Shown here: positions 40,015 through 49,330 of the stretch, one piece after another
Layout: every line of letters starts with the position of its first letter
Numbering within the stretch: position 1 is the stretch's first letter
NCBI GenBank assembly: GCA_964016885.1
Contig: OZ024742.1
Span: forward strand, 4,660,457-4,724,456
Length of the DNA stretch: 64,000 nucleotides
Direction: 5' to 3'
Source of the DNA: Eledone cirrhosa
Taxonomy: Eukaryota; Mollusca; Cephalopoda; Octopoda; Eledonidae
Made by a program: the position numbers and the translations under genes
Notes under the pieces: model-generated
The model's input: the letters and a program-made list of their open reading frames with translations, nothing else
What the model was told of the DNA's origin: nothing
The model's database searches: none

Positions 40015-40500
40015 GATGGCTGTAAAGTTATAACAAATTATCGGAGACTACAAGAAATAAAGGAAGGAGATAAAATCAAGAGAAATCTTGGGTGTAAGGA
40101 AGAGGTAGGAGAAAAAGGGCACCCACTCATTCCCCGCCCCTACACAAAGACAGGATGGAATTATCATCATCATCGTTATTAGCACTGTAGTAATTACATT
40201 TACTGATGATTCAACCAGCTACGTTGTTGTTTTTGTGTTGTTGTCGTTGTTGGTGTTCTTATTTGTGTGTTGTTGAAGTTGTTGTTCTTCTTCTTCCACT
40301 TCTTCCTCTCCCCCTCCCCTACTCCTCCTACTCCGTCTTCTACTACTACTACCACTTCCCATTATCATATTTGTTTATGTGTTATAACCGCCATTATAAT
40401 TTACTAATGTATTCTTTGTCTTTGTCAGATGGGTTACTTCTGGAACCAATTCTAAAGTCCCTACCACAGATGGCGCCTTCTTCACACCGTTAAAATTCCA
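40015..40500. other. Spacer with pyrimidine-rich low-complexity sequence
   Basis: The 40,215-40,370 part consists of TTGTTG and CTTCTTC/CTCCTC runs. The Leu/Cys/Tyr-rich frame over it is a low-complexity artefact. Nothing else is recognisable. Confidence 0.5.
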
Positions 40501-40508
40501 CACTGGCT

Positions 40509-40662
<154 letters not shown>

Positions 40663-40732
40663 GTGTCTGATGGTAGCTAAGATGCTTCCATAGTCGGTAT
40701 GCCGGTTGAGCACTCTATGCTCTTACAGAGCA

Positions 40733-41110
40733 GAGTATGATATAATATTAAACGAAAAATTAGTGATGCATCTGAACTCAATTTATTGTGTGTTACAATT
40801 GTTTCTCCGGCGGAGAGTTCGAGACGCCATCATTGTGTGGATCTGTCTGATTCTGGACCCGCAGGTTCGACGGACACGTCTAATGATTTCAGAGCATATT
40901 CTCTCACAGAGAATATTCTCTCACAGAGCATATTCTCTGTGAGAGAATATGCTCCGAAATCATTAGACGTGTCCGTCGAACCTCCGGGTCCTGAATCAAA
41001 CAGATCCACACAATGATTGCGTCTCGAGCTGTCCGCCGGCGAAACAATTGTAACACACAATAAATTGAGTTCAGTTGCATCACTGATTTTTCGTTTTATA
41101 TTATACTGTA
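40733..41110. mobile_element. Long palindromic foldback element (MITE-like)
   Basis: Left arm about 40,733-40,922, right arm about 40,935-41,110; the arms are reverse complements with scattered differences. Paired landmarks are aaacgaaaaattagtgatgc with gcatcactgatttttcgttt, and gacggacacgtctaatgatt with aatcattagacgtgtccgtc. The centre is a smaller CTCTCACAGAGAATATTC hairpin. No transposase is present. Because the arms are palindromic, the same 76-120 residue frame appears on both strands, which is an artefact. A non-autonomous DNA element or a recent inverted duplication are the choices. Confidence 0.8.
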
Positions 41111-41391
41111 TATATATATATATATAGATATACTGTGTATACAATAGTTCAATAATGAAACAAATACGACAAGGTTTAGTAGTTAACGAATCCATTGTTT
41201 ATGATCGATTCAGAGGGCAAAAACCAAAAGCAAGGAATCGATATGTTGACTAATCTATAGCTACTAAGCAGTTCCATTCTTTTAATCTCGACAAAACACA
41301 TCCATTCTACCCTCTACCGTCTATGGTTATAAGTCCTACCTTAATTGGGCAGAACACGAACACACACACACACCCACGCACCCTCCCTGCC

Positions 41392-41394
<3 letters not shown>
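41111..41394. other. Spacer between foldback element and (AT)n
   Basis: Ordinary AT-rich sequence with a short TATA run at 41,108-41,130 and a CACACA patch near 41,361. No gene seen. Confidence 0.5.

Positions 41395-41463
<69 letters not shown>
41395..41463. repeat. (AT)n microsatellite
   Basis: About 34 uninterrupted AT dinucleotides. Confidence 0.97.
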
Positions 41464-41465
<2 letters not shown>

Positions 41466-41534
41466 GAGAGGAATAGTGTATATATTTTATCAAATGATTC
41501 TATGGACATAATTTATGATATATATGTATATATA

Positions 41535-41646
41535 GGAAAATGTTTGACCACGACGGCAGAGCTCAAGCCGTTTCGACGGCTATTTCTGAGTTCAGAAATA
41601 GCCGTCGAAACGGCTTGAGCTCTGCCGTCGGGGTCAAACATTTCCC
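41535..41646. repeat. Near-perfect 112-bp palindrome
   Basis: Two arms of about 55 bases meet at a two-base centre (41,590-41,591): 'gacggctatttctga' then GT then 'tcagaaatagccgtc'. The arms also pair gacggcagagctcaagccg with cggcttgagctctgccgtc. One or two mismatches lie near the outer ends. GC content is above the surroundings. Mirror-image frames cross it on both strands and are artefacts. Confidence 0.92.
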
Positions 41647-41742
41647 TATTACACACTCTACTACCCTAAGTATTGAGTACTCTGGTGCATTATGGTTCAT
41701 CTGGTTCCTTACCACACCTCCTTCGTTATATATATATATATA

Positions 41743-41785
41743 ATGTAGGAGGTGAGTTTTATTGTAGCACAATAAAGCAATGCAA
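41743..41785 (+). mobile_element. Isolated Penelope-like element 5' terminus, plus strand
   Basis: The 43 bases from 'tgtaggaggtgagtttta' to 'aataaagcaatgca' are the reverse complement (one or two differences) of the outer 5' end of copy B at 49,293-49,331. They follow a (TA)n tract, as in copy B. Here they face the opposite way to copy A. Confidence 0.75.
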
Positions 41786-41884
41786 ATATCGGATAAGTAG
41801 CACTCAACAGTTTATAGGACTGGAGTATAAATAATATAAAATCAAAAGATGGTTAAAAGAGTTCCATGTATTTTATTATGCGCA

Positions 41885-41931
41885 TTTCAAAAACAAATAT
41901 CATCATGGGATGATATTTGCGTTCTCATCAG
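41885..41931 (-). ncRNA. Hammerhead-like motif, copy A 3' UTR
   Basis: On the minus strand, CTGATGA (41,931-41,925) is followed by a long hairpin (CAAATATCATC paired with GATGATATTTG, loop CCAT) and GAAA (41,888-41,885). The flanks TTTTAT and ATGGAA can pair with two G-U wobbles, as stem I would. Stem III is weak, and the base before the expected cleavage site is A rather than U. See the clearer copy at 44,499-44,574. Confidence 0.4.
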
Positions 41932-41999
41932 ATAAAATAGGGAGACATGATATGAAGCTTAAAAGACACTTGCGAGCAGTGAAGTGTTAAATCAGCATA

Positions 42000-42240
42000 T
42001 GAAAAATAAAATACGATGGATATATGAGATTGGGAAAAAAAAGGAAAGGAGGGGGGGGGGGGGAAGAGGTAAGGAAAAGGAAGAAAGAATATAATAAGAA
42101 AAAAATATATAATAATAAGGAAAGGATGACGGAGGAGGAGTATAAGAAGGAAGGATGAGAGCGGAGGAGAAAATGAGTGAGAGAGAGAAAGAGATAACCT
42201 TTAATACTGAGAAACACTGTCTCACAGAGAGAAATTTAAA
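42000..42240 (+). repeat. Purine-rich tract in the PLE 3' UTR
   Basis: GGAAAGG, G-run and GGAGGAGGAG sequence in plus orientation; on the element's own strand it is pyrimidine-rich. It recurs inverted at about 44,255-44,410 and in shortened form at 46,120-46,260. Tyr/Ser/Phe-rich frames over it are artefacts. Confidence 0.75.
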
Positions 42241-42810
42241 AACCCGTTGTAAGGTAATACATAATACATAATTAAAAAAATTTAGAAATTAAAAGTTAAT
42301 GAGGTTTGTGAATGGTGATGCTTATGATTAAAGAAAAAGGAATTAAGAATACTATTTATTTAAGGTTTATATATTAAAGGGTTTAATAATATGTACGAAA
42401 AGGAATTTATTAAAATGTATTAAAATAAAATGTATTAAGGAGATAAGGTGAATGAAGAAAAGGTTAAATGAATTATGAACTTAGAGGAATTATTTAGGGT
42501 CTATGTTTGTTTATATGTATTGTAATAGGAAAAAGTAAATAATAGGTTTAATACGAGCACGGAAGGAGAGAAGAAAGAGGAAATTCAAGGAAGAAAAAAT
42601 ATATAACGTCAAAAAAAATATATATGTTTACAAAATTTACTAATGGTAATATTAGTATATATTAAAAATAAAAATTTGTATGGCCGAGAATATAAGGAAA
42701 ATGCTATAGTAAGTTATAATATGAATTAAGAAGTAATTGAGAAGTAAAAGTTGCATATTAAAGATTAGGAATTAAAAAAGAAAAAAGGATAAAAAAAGAA
42801 GAAAAATGGG

Positions 42811-43286
42811 GGACCGCTAATGACATAGTATGAGTAAATTGTATAATATAGTGAAATAAGGTAGAAAGATGGGTATATTTGTAAAAGATATAAAGCGTTT
42901 GAGAAAAGAAGATTTTAAACTAATTAGGTAGTAAGATATTAACTGTATACTTTATGGAAAGTTCATGGGATTTATGCAAGCAGAGCGAAAATAAATCCGT
43001 ACGTCTATTTATTATAGAATTAAAATTAGAGATAATGGTAAATTAAGGGGACCGCTAACGCCATAGTATGAGTAAATTGTATAATATACTGAAATAAGGT
43101 AGAAAGATGGGTATATTTGTAAAAGATATAAAAGCGTTTGAGAAAAGAAGATTTTAAACTAATTAGGTAGTAAGATATTAGCTGTACACTTTATGAAAAG
43201 TTCTATGGGATTTATGCAAGCAGAGCGAAAATAAATCCGTGCGTCTATTTATTATAGAATTAAAATTAGAGATAATGGTAAATTTC
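42811..43286 (-). repeat. 238-bp tandem duplication inside PLE copy A
   Basis: 'ggaccgctaa' starts at 42,811 and again at 43,049, and the following sequence is nearly identical to about 43,286. Copy B has a single version, so the duplication happened in copy A or its direct source. Confidence 0.85.
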
Positions 43287-43741
43287 ACCGCTAGGCAGAG
43301 ATTACATGTTCTGGATAGGGAAGAATTCAGGTAAGGAGAGGCGTTGCAAACCTTCCTCCAAGAAATGTTGTAGTTAATATTTTTGTCCTTTAAGGACCAT
43401 ATGAGTTCTGAGAGTGCCGTGTTAGTTCTTTTAAGTTGGTATTTAAAAGAAGAATTGTGACTATAAAATCTTGCTTTAAAGGAGGTGGAAGTGGAACCAA
43501 AATAGGTAAAAGAATTAGTACCAGTTATAACCTTACATTCATACACTAAATTTTTATCAAGACATTGGTTACTCAGAGGACATTTAGTTCTAACAGGGCA
43601 ATTGCAATTACGATTAGAGAAATTACCAGAGTTATTAACAAGTGACCTAGTATTATTTATAGATGGAATTGAATTGGAGAAGTTATTTACGATAGGTGCT
43701 AAAGTTTTCTGATTTAGATTGGTGTTATGAACATTTGACAA
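43178..43741 (-). CDS. GIY-YIG endonuclease domain of Penelope-like element (copy A)
   Basis: An open stretch of 187 codons forms the C-terminal endonuclease region of the PLE polyprotein. The order is an Asn/Ser-rich linker (1-44), then a Cys cluster CNCPVRTKCPLSNQC (46-60) typical of PLE endonucleases. Next is VYECKV (67-71, the GIY half) and TYFG (79-82, the YIG half), with Arg91 and His95 in FKARFYSH. ALSELIW (109-115) and a CNLC knuckle (146-149) follow. The usual catalytic Glu after the CxxC knuckle is Val152 here, while copy B keeps Glu, so this domain is probably inactive. The frame is open upstream beyond the apparent Met and continues the RT polyprotein, so that Met is probably internal. 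In PLEs this enzyme nicks target DNA to prime reverse transcription. Confidence 0.82.
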   Translation of the reverse strand: MSNVHNTNLNQKTLAPIVNNFSNSIPSINNTRSLVNNSGNFSNRNCNCPVRTKCPLSNQCLDKNLVYECKVITGTNSFTYFGSTSTSFKARFYSHNSSFKYQLKRTNTALSELIWSLKDKNINYNISWRKVCNASPYLNSSLSRTCNLCLAVKFTIISNFNSIINRRTDLFSLCLHKSHRTFHKVYS

Positions 43742-44251
43742 AGTTACATTTGACGTCGTATTTAAATCTACGGAATCTAGCCTAGAGTTAACATTGACGT
43801 CGGGTATACTATTGCTATTATTATGACGCTCAGTGTTGGATGGATATAATTTATTACTTAATAATTTATTATTATGTTTAGAGGTAATGTTAGAGATGTT
43901 GGAAGTGGTGGAATAAGAGAATTTAATTGTATGTTTGTTAAAGATCTTACTATAAATATGCTAGGGAGGGAAGCATTTATCTAAGGCCCTAAGAAATAGT
44001 TTAGGAATATTACTAATAATAGATAGAGAAAAAGGAGCGTTATACCAAATCATATTTTTATATCTAGGTCTTTTCTTTAAGTTATTGGAATGCTTATAAC
44101 TAACTATATTATTATAAGTCCCTCGATGATTGGTTTCTTTACTGTATTTAATTTTGTCAGGATAACCGGCTCGGAAAAGCGCATTATTGTAATAATTGGC
44201 CTTAACGTCAAAGATAACTTTATTAGAAGATAGATTTGAGATTCTTTTTTC

Positions 44252-44593
44252 AACATTACTGACTCATTTTCTCCTCCTCTCTCATCCTTCCTTCTTATAC
44301 TCCTCCTCCGTCATCCTTTCCTTATTATTATTTTTTTTTTTATTATTATATTCTTTCTTCCTCTTCCTTACCTTTTCCTTCCCCCTTCCTTTCCTTTTTT
44401 TCCCAATCTTATATATCCATCTTATGTTATTTTTGATATGTTGATTTAACACTTCACTGCTCGCAAGTGTTTTTTAAGCTTCATATCATGTCTCCCTATT
44501 TCATCTGATGAGAACGCAAATATCATCCCATGATGATATTTGTTTTTGAAATGTGCATAATAAAATACATGAAACTCTTTTAACCATCTTTTG

Positions 44594-44600
<7 letters not shown>
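44252..44600 (+). mobile_element. Inverted PLE 3' UTR end fragment
   Basis: The plus strand here is the reverse complement of about 41,826-42,210. It contains the pyrimidine tract, then 'ttgatttaacacttcactg', 'cttcatatcatgtctccct', the hammerhead-like motif and 'gttaaccatcttttgatttt'-type terminal sequence. It joins copy A at about 44,252, within RT sequence, and its far end abuts (AT)n at 44,600. With copy A it forms inverted terminal arms of roughly 350 bases. Confidence 0.85.
44499..44574 (+). ncRNA. Hammerhead-ribozyme-like motif in PLE 3' UTR
   Basis: TTTCAT (44,499-44,504) pairs with ATGAAA (44,569-44,574) as stem I. CTGATGA lies at 44,505-44,511, then an 11-bp stem II (CAAATATCATC with GATGATATTTG, loop CCAT), then GAAA at 44,548-44,551. 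This is the core order of a type I hammerhead. Stem I keeps pairing in copy A despite base changes (C-G to U-G). Against this, stem III is short and poorly conserved, and position 16.1 is A where U is expected, so cleavage is doubtful. Hammerheads in the terminal repeats of PLEs are established; this one is inferred by eye. Confidence 0.5.

Positions 44601-44638
<38 letters not shown>
44600..44638. repeat. (AT)n microsatellite at PLE end
   Basis: A pure AT tract directly following the PLE terminal sequence 'ccatcttttgatttt'. Confidence 0.95.
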
Positions 44639-44640
<2 letters not shown>

Positions 44641-44712
44641 CATTTACTTTGTGCACTGCAATTTTGGCCTGATGAGATTTGTCTTCTTAGTGCCAGTATC
44701 GTGACTGGTTTA

Positions 44713-44733
44713 GAGAGAGAGAGAGGGGGGAGA

Positions 44734-44800
<67 letters not shown>
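44713..44800. repeat. (GA)n microsatellite
   Basis: GA dinucleotides with G-rich interruptions at the start. Arg/Glu and Leu/Ser frames over it are artefacts. Confidence 0.96.
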
Positions 44801-44801
<1 letters not shown>

Positions 44802-45408
44802 TAAAAATATGTCGTATTACTGATTATATTATATTCATTGCTTTTAAAGCCGTGAAGTGAAATAAGTTTGGCAACATTAATAATTACCGTTGAATATCTC
44901 TGGGGTGGTCTACTCTTCGACACACTACGTGACTATAAAATATGATTTACGTCTCGAAATAATTGAAGTAATCGAATTCTATAGAGGAGATTTGGTTTTA
45001 GATTTTACAACCAATTGATCGACAATGGCTTCTATTTTTATACAGGGGGTAATTCTGAAGATATTCTTTAACCCTTTTAATACCAAACCAATTGAAACCC
45101 ACCCTGGTTCACGGGGCAAAACTGTTTGTTTTAAAGTATTTATATTTATCTAAATACATTCTCTCCTGATATTATGCAACAAGATTTGTTATCTGATATA
45201 TATACGTATATACATATAATTCTGTATATATATATTATTATAGGATTATATATATATATATATGATTATATGATTTCAATGATTATTAATTCCCAATATA
45301 ATATATAATACAGTACGAAATTAAGAGAAGTATAATAATATTATGAATAGAAAAAAAGAAAAAAGAAAAGAAGAAAGAAAAGATATATATATTTATATAT
45401 ATATATAT
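44802..45408. other. Gene-free AT-rich stretch
   Basis: Contains several short TATATA tracts (45,198-45,265 and 45,383-45,408) and no coding signal. Confidence 0.5.
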
Positions 45409-45846
45409 TAGAATTGGTGCTCTGAAATAGCGATATATATATATGAACGTATATATAGTGTATCTTGCAATACACTGTATGCTTAATTAAAAGCATTTTG
45501 AAGACCTTACGCTATTGTTCTAGAGTAGTGACAGTCTCACTTACATTAAATTTTCAGCAAACAGGGGGAGATAAAGCTGACAGAGCTCTGTTTCGTACTA
45601 TTTGGTGCTTATCAAAGCCAAGTACTCCACCTGTCTGCTGAAAATCATGAATGTTTGATTCTTATAGAATTCTAGTAATAATCAGGAACTGATTATACAG
45701 AGCGGTTTTGAAAATTAGAATTGGTGCTCTGAAATAGCGATATATATATGAATGTATATATAGTGAGACTGTCACTACTCTGAAACAATAGCGTAAGGTC
45801 TTCAAAATGCTTTTAATTAAGCATACAGTGTATTGCAAAATACACT
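45409..45846. repeat. Composite inverted repeat with internal direct repeat
   Basis: Outer inverted arms of about 83 bases lie at 45,459-45,541 and 45,762-45,845; for example gaagaccttacgctattgtt pairs with aacaatagcgtaaggtcttc. The sequence 'attggtgctctgaaatagcg' occurs in direct orientation at 45,413 and 45,719. A nested inverted pair, attttcagcaaacagg (45,550) and cctgtctgctgaaaat (45,630), lies inside. Each outer arm ends in a small hairpin, GTGTAT...ATACAC. No transposase is present; a foldback or MITE-like element is likely. Confidence 0.8.
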
Positions 45847-45899
45847 GTATATACATTCATATATATATATATGTATTCCACAATGCTTCAAGCAAACTT

Positions 45900-45935
45900 C
45901 AATACTCTCATATATATATATATATATAATATAAG
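45900..45935. repeat. (AT)n tract at the 3' end of PLE copy B
   Basis: A TA tract directly next to the element's terminal sequence 'aagatggttaaaagagttcc'. Confidence 0.85.
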
Positions 45936-45979
45936 ATGAAAAGATGGTTAAAAGAGTTCCAAGTATTTTATTATGCGCA

Positions 45980-46026
45980 TTTCAAAAACAAATATCATCA
46001 TGGGATGATATCTGCGTTCTCATCCG
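45980..46026 (-). ncRNA. Degenerate hammerhead-like motif, copy B
   Basis: Same architecture as at 44,499-44,574, but the CTGATGA box reads CGGATGA on the minus strand, and the 3' flank is TTGGAA rather than ATGGAA. Presumed inactive relic. Confidence 0.35.
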
Positions 46027-46539
46027 ATAAAATAGGGAGACATGATATGAAGCTTAAAAACACTTGTGAATAGTGAAGTTTTAAATAAACATATGAAAAA
46101 TAAATTAAGATTAATGTATGAGATTGGGAAAAAAGTGAGGGGCGGGTGGAAAAGGTAAGGAAGAGGAAGAGATGAGAGTAAAGAATAGTGGGGGAGGAGT
46201 ATAAGAAGGAAGGATGAGAGAGGAGGAGAGATGGGTGATAGAGAGAGAGAGATAGCCTTTACAACTGAGAAAAAATATATATTGTCTCACAGAGAGAAAT
46301 TAAAAAGCCGTTGGAAGATAATAGATAATTTAAAAGATGTTGAAATTAAAAGTTAATGAAGTTTATGCATGAAGAGAAAAAGGAATTAAGAATAATATTA
46401 AATTAAGGTTTGTATATTGAAGGGTTTAATAATATGTGCGAGGAAAAGAATTTATTAATATGTATTATTAAAATATAAATATTAATGTTATTAAGGATAT
46501 AATGTGAAAAGAAGGAGAAGAATGAATGAGTTATGAATT

Positions 46540-46790
46540 TAGAGGAATTAGTTAGGGTCTAAGTTTGTTTTTATGTAATGTAATATGTGTACGTAAATAG
46601 TTTGTTTAAAAATGAGCGCGGAAGGAAAAGAAGAAAAGAATGTTTAAGGAAGAAAATATCTAACATCAAAAAGTATATATGTTTACGAAATATTTTCTAA
46701 TGGTAATAGTATAATATATTAAAAGAAATTAGTTAGGGTTTAAGTTTGTTTTTGTGTATTGTAATATGTAAAAGTCAAACGAGCATGAAA
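46540..46790 (-). repeat. Partial tandem duplication in the copy B 3' UTR
   Basis: 'attagttagggtctaagttt' near 46,547 and 'attagttagggtttaagttt' near 46,728 start similar blocks that also share 'gtttacgaa'/'gttacgaag' and 'ctaatggtaatactataat'-type sequence. Copy A has only one clear version of the lead motif (near 42,490). Confidence 0.55.
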
Positions 46791-47184
46791 GGATGGAGGA
46801 GATAAGAAAATTTTTAGGAAGAAAACAATCTAACGTCAAAAAATTATATGTTACGAAGGACCTCTAATGGTAATACTATAATGTATTTAAAAAATAATTT
46901 TTATGGCCAAAGATATGAGGAAAGATGGAAGAATGGATAATATTGTGGTGAGTAATAATAAGAATTGAGAAGTAGTTAGGAAGAAAAGGTACAGATTAGA
47001 GGTTAGAAATTAAAAAGAAAAAAGGAATAAAGGAAAATGATAAAGAGGAATGATATAGAATGAGTAAATTGTATTATATAATATATAATAAATAATATTG
47101 AGATAAGGTAGAAAGATGAGTATACTTGTAAAAAATATATAAGCCTTTGAGAAAAAGGATTTTAAACTAGTAAGGTATTAGATA

Positions 47185-47745
47185 TTAGCTGTATACTTTA
47201 TGGAATGTTCTGTAGAATTTATGCAAGCAGAGAGAAAATAAATCCGTGCGTCTATTTATTATAGAATTGAAGTTAGATATAATAGTAAATTTCTCGGCTC
47301 GGCAGAGATTACATGTTCTGGATTGGGAAGAATTCAAGTAGGGAAAGGCAGAACAAACCTTCCTCCAAGAGATGTTATAGTTAATATTTTTGTCTTTCAA
47401 GGACCATATGAGTTCTGAGAGTGCCGTGTTAGTTCTTTTAAGTTGGTATCTAAAAGAGGAATTGTGATTATAAAATCTAGCTTTGAAGGAGGTGGAGGTT
47501 TAACCGAAATAGGTAAAGGAATTGATATCAGTTATAACCTTACATTCATAGACTAAGTTTTTATCAAGACAATCGTTATTAAGAGGACATTTAGTTCTAA
47601 CAGGGCAATTACAGTTACGATTAGAGAAATTAACAGAGTTATTAACAAGAGACCTAGTGCTATTTATAGGAGGAATTGGATTGGAGAAGTTATTTATGAT
47701 AGGAATAATAGTTTCCTGATTTAGATTGGTATTATGAACATTCAA
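47185..47745 (-). pseudogene. GIY-YIG endonuclease domain of PLE copy B, one stop
   Basis: The frame 47,745-47,185 is open except for a TAA at 47,500-47,502, where copy A has a Ser codon right after TYFG. Before the stop lie the Cys cluster CNCPVRTKCPLNNDC and VYECKV. After it lie the Arg/His helix, ALSELIWS, ISWRKVC and CNLCRAEKF with the expected Glu. The stop falls between the YIG half and the catalytic Arg, so no complete nuclease can be made from this copy. Confidence 0.83.
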
Positions 47746-48103
47746 CGAAGTTACGTTTGACGTCGTATTTAAGTTTACAGAATCTAGCCTAGAGTTAACA
47801 ATGACGTCGGGAGTACTACTGCTATTATTATGATGCTCGGTGTTGGAAGGATGTGATTTATTATTTAATATTTTGTTGTTGTGTTTAGAGATAATATTGG
47901 AGATGTTGGAAGAGGTGGAATAAGAAAATGTTATTGTATGTTTGTTAAAGATTTTACTATAGATATGTGAGGGAGGGAAGCATTTATCTAAGGCCCTAAA
48001 GAATAGTTTAGGAATATTATTATTAATAGAAATAGAGAAAGGAGCATTATATCAGATTATATTTTTGTATCTAGGTCTTTTATTTAAGTTATAGGAATGT
48101 TCA

Positions 48104-49312
48104 TTAATTAATTATTTTACTGTAAGACCTTCTAGGATTGGTTTCATTACTGTATTTAATTTTATCAGGATAACCGGCTTTGGAAAGCACATTATTATAG
48201 TAATTGGCGTTAGCATCGAAGATATCTTTATTAGAGGATAGGTTTGAGATTATTTTTCCAATATTACTAACTATAGCATTTTTAATGTTAGTGGGGTGGT
48301 TAGATTTAAAATTAACATAATTTAGATTCTCATTGTTTTTATGGTAAGGGTAATATATGCCAGTGTCAAGATTAAGGGATATATCTAAGAAGTTAGCTAG
48401 TTTGACGTTGTTATCAAATTCAATGTTAAGGTTATGTTGCTTAAAGAGTTCACGTATATTGTTCTTAATAATATTAAGCTTAACTAAGTTGTAGTTTATG
48501 ATAGTAAAATGTCCTTCGTCACGATAAATTCCACCGCGAAGTTGAGGAATTTTCCGATTTAAAGAATTCAAAATAAAAATACCAATCAAATCAGTCAATT
48601 GCGAATCGGAAGCACCCATTGTGATATCAAAGTTGTTGGAAGTATCGGCTCTAGTCCAGTATTCATTGTTGAATGCTAAGATAGTTTTCCTTGCGGTGAG
48701 AATGATGTAAAGTTCATCTATGGTGATGTCAGAATATTTAAATGCAAAAGATAGAGCGTTATTGAGAAGTGAAGGCGAAATGGAAGAATAGTAGCTGGCA
48801 ATATCAAATTGAATACATTTTTGTTTGTTTTTCTTATTCGGGTTGTTAAACCAGCCAATTACTTTAGATGTACCAAACCATAAATTTAAGTTTGAAATAG
48901 AGCAATTAGAACGAACCTGTGGGATAATTCTATGTAAGATGGCTTTACTAATAACCCCCAGATCTGATTTAGAGGGGGCGATTAGTCTAACAGGCAGTTC
49001 TGTTCGAAAATTACTTTTATGATCCTTGAGATTTATCCTCGGAGTTCTTGGGAGGAATGGTTCGGTCTTTTTTTCAATGCTAAGTTTAGACATAATCTCA
49101 GAAGCTTCAGAGTTTATAAATTCCAAATTGTCATGGTTAGTTTTACGATAATTCTTCCTTAGTTCCTTAAAGATAAAGTTATTATAGTTATCCCTAGATA
49201 CGCCATATAAATTATTAGTTTTGTCGGAGTGGACTAAGATATGTTTAGAGGAATTAAGGTTTAAAATCGTATTCCTGAGATTTACAAGGTGCATTGCTTT
49301 ATTGTGGTACAA
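48104..49312 (-). CDS. Penelope-like element reverse transcriptase (copy B)
   Basis: A 402-codon frame. The first codon shown (TTG, 49,312) may not be the true start; an ATG lies six codons on. Motifs in order: INLKDHKSNF (93-102) and PVRLIAPSKSDLG (107-119), the 'LKDHK..RLI.P.KS..G.ISK' signature of this PLE group; palm motif A, QFDIASYYSSIS (168-179, Asp170); motif B region, FDITMGASD (218-226); motif C, GIYRDEGHF (251-259); then NFLDISLNL (297-305) and SNHP (327-330). Family members have YRDDG at motif C, so the second catalytic Asp is Glu256 here, and activity is doubtful. The endonuclease lies downstream in another frame. The product would copy element RNA at a nicked target. Confidence 0.87.
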   Translation of the reverse strand: MYHNKAMHLVNLRNTILNLNSSKHILVHSDKTNNLYGVSRDNYNNFIFKELRKNYRKTNHDNLEFINSEASEIMSKLSIEKKTEPFLPRTPRINLKDHKSNFRTELPVRLIAPSKSDLGVISKAILHRIIPQVRSNCSISNLNLWFGTSKVIGWFNNPNKKNKQKCIQFDIASYYSSISPSLLNNALSFAFKYSDITIDELYIILTARKTILAFNNEYWTRADTSNNFDITMGASDSQLTDLIGIFILNSLNRKIPQLRGGIYRDEGHFTIINYNLVKLNIIKNNIRELFKQHNLNIEFDNNVKLANFLDISLNLDTGIYYPYHKNNENLNYVNFKSNHPTNIKNAIVSNIGKIISNLSSNKDIFDANANYYNNVLSKAGYPDKIKYSNETNPRRSYSKIIN

Positions 49313-49327
49313 TAAAACTCACCTCCT

Positions 49328-49330
<3 letters not shown>

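Larger units (their letters stand above)
41826..44252 (-). mobile_element. Penelope-like element copy A, 5'-truncated
   Basis: In its own direction this copy begins at about 44,252 inside the C-terminal part of the RT ORF and runs through the endonuclease to a long AT-rich 3' UTR ending near 41,826. It aligns with copy B over 45,940-48,260. A 238-bp tandem duplication (42,811-43,048 and 43,049-43,286) repeats the end of the endonuclease ORF and the start of the UTR. A TAG replaces the Ser codon of copy B near 43,974 (in CFPPSH), while copy A keeps the Trp codon in the IIWYNAPF segment that is TGA in copy B. Confidence 0.85.

Noticed and set aside
40706..41195. Two similar ORFs on opposite strands, suggesting a conserved protein pair
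   Set aside because: They are mirror images created by the palindromic foldback element, not two genes.
41540..41772. ORFs of 67 and 69 residues on opposite strands
   Set aside because: Same cause: the 112-bp palindrome makes both strands read alike.
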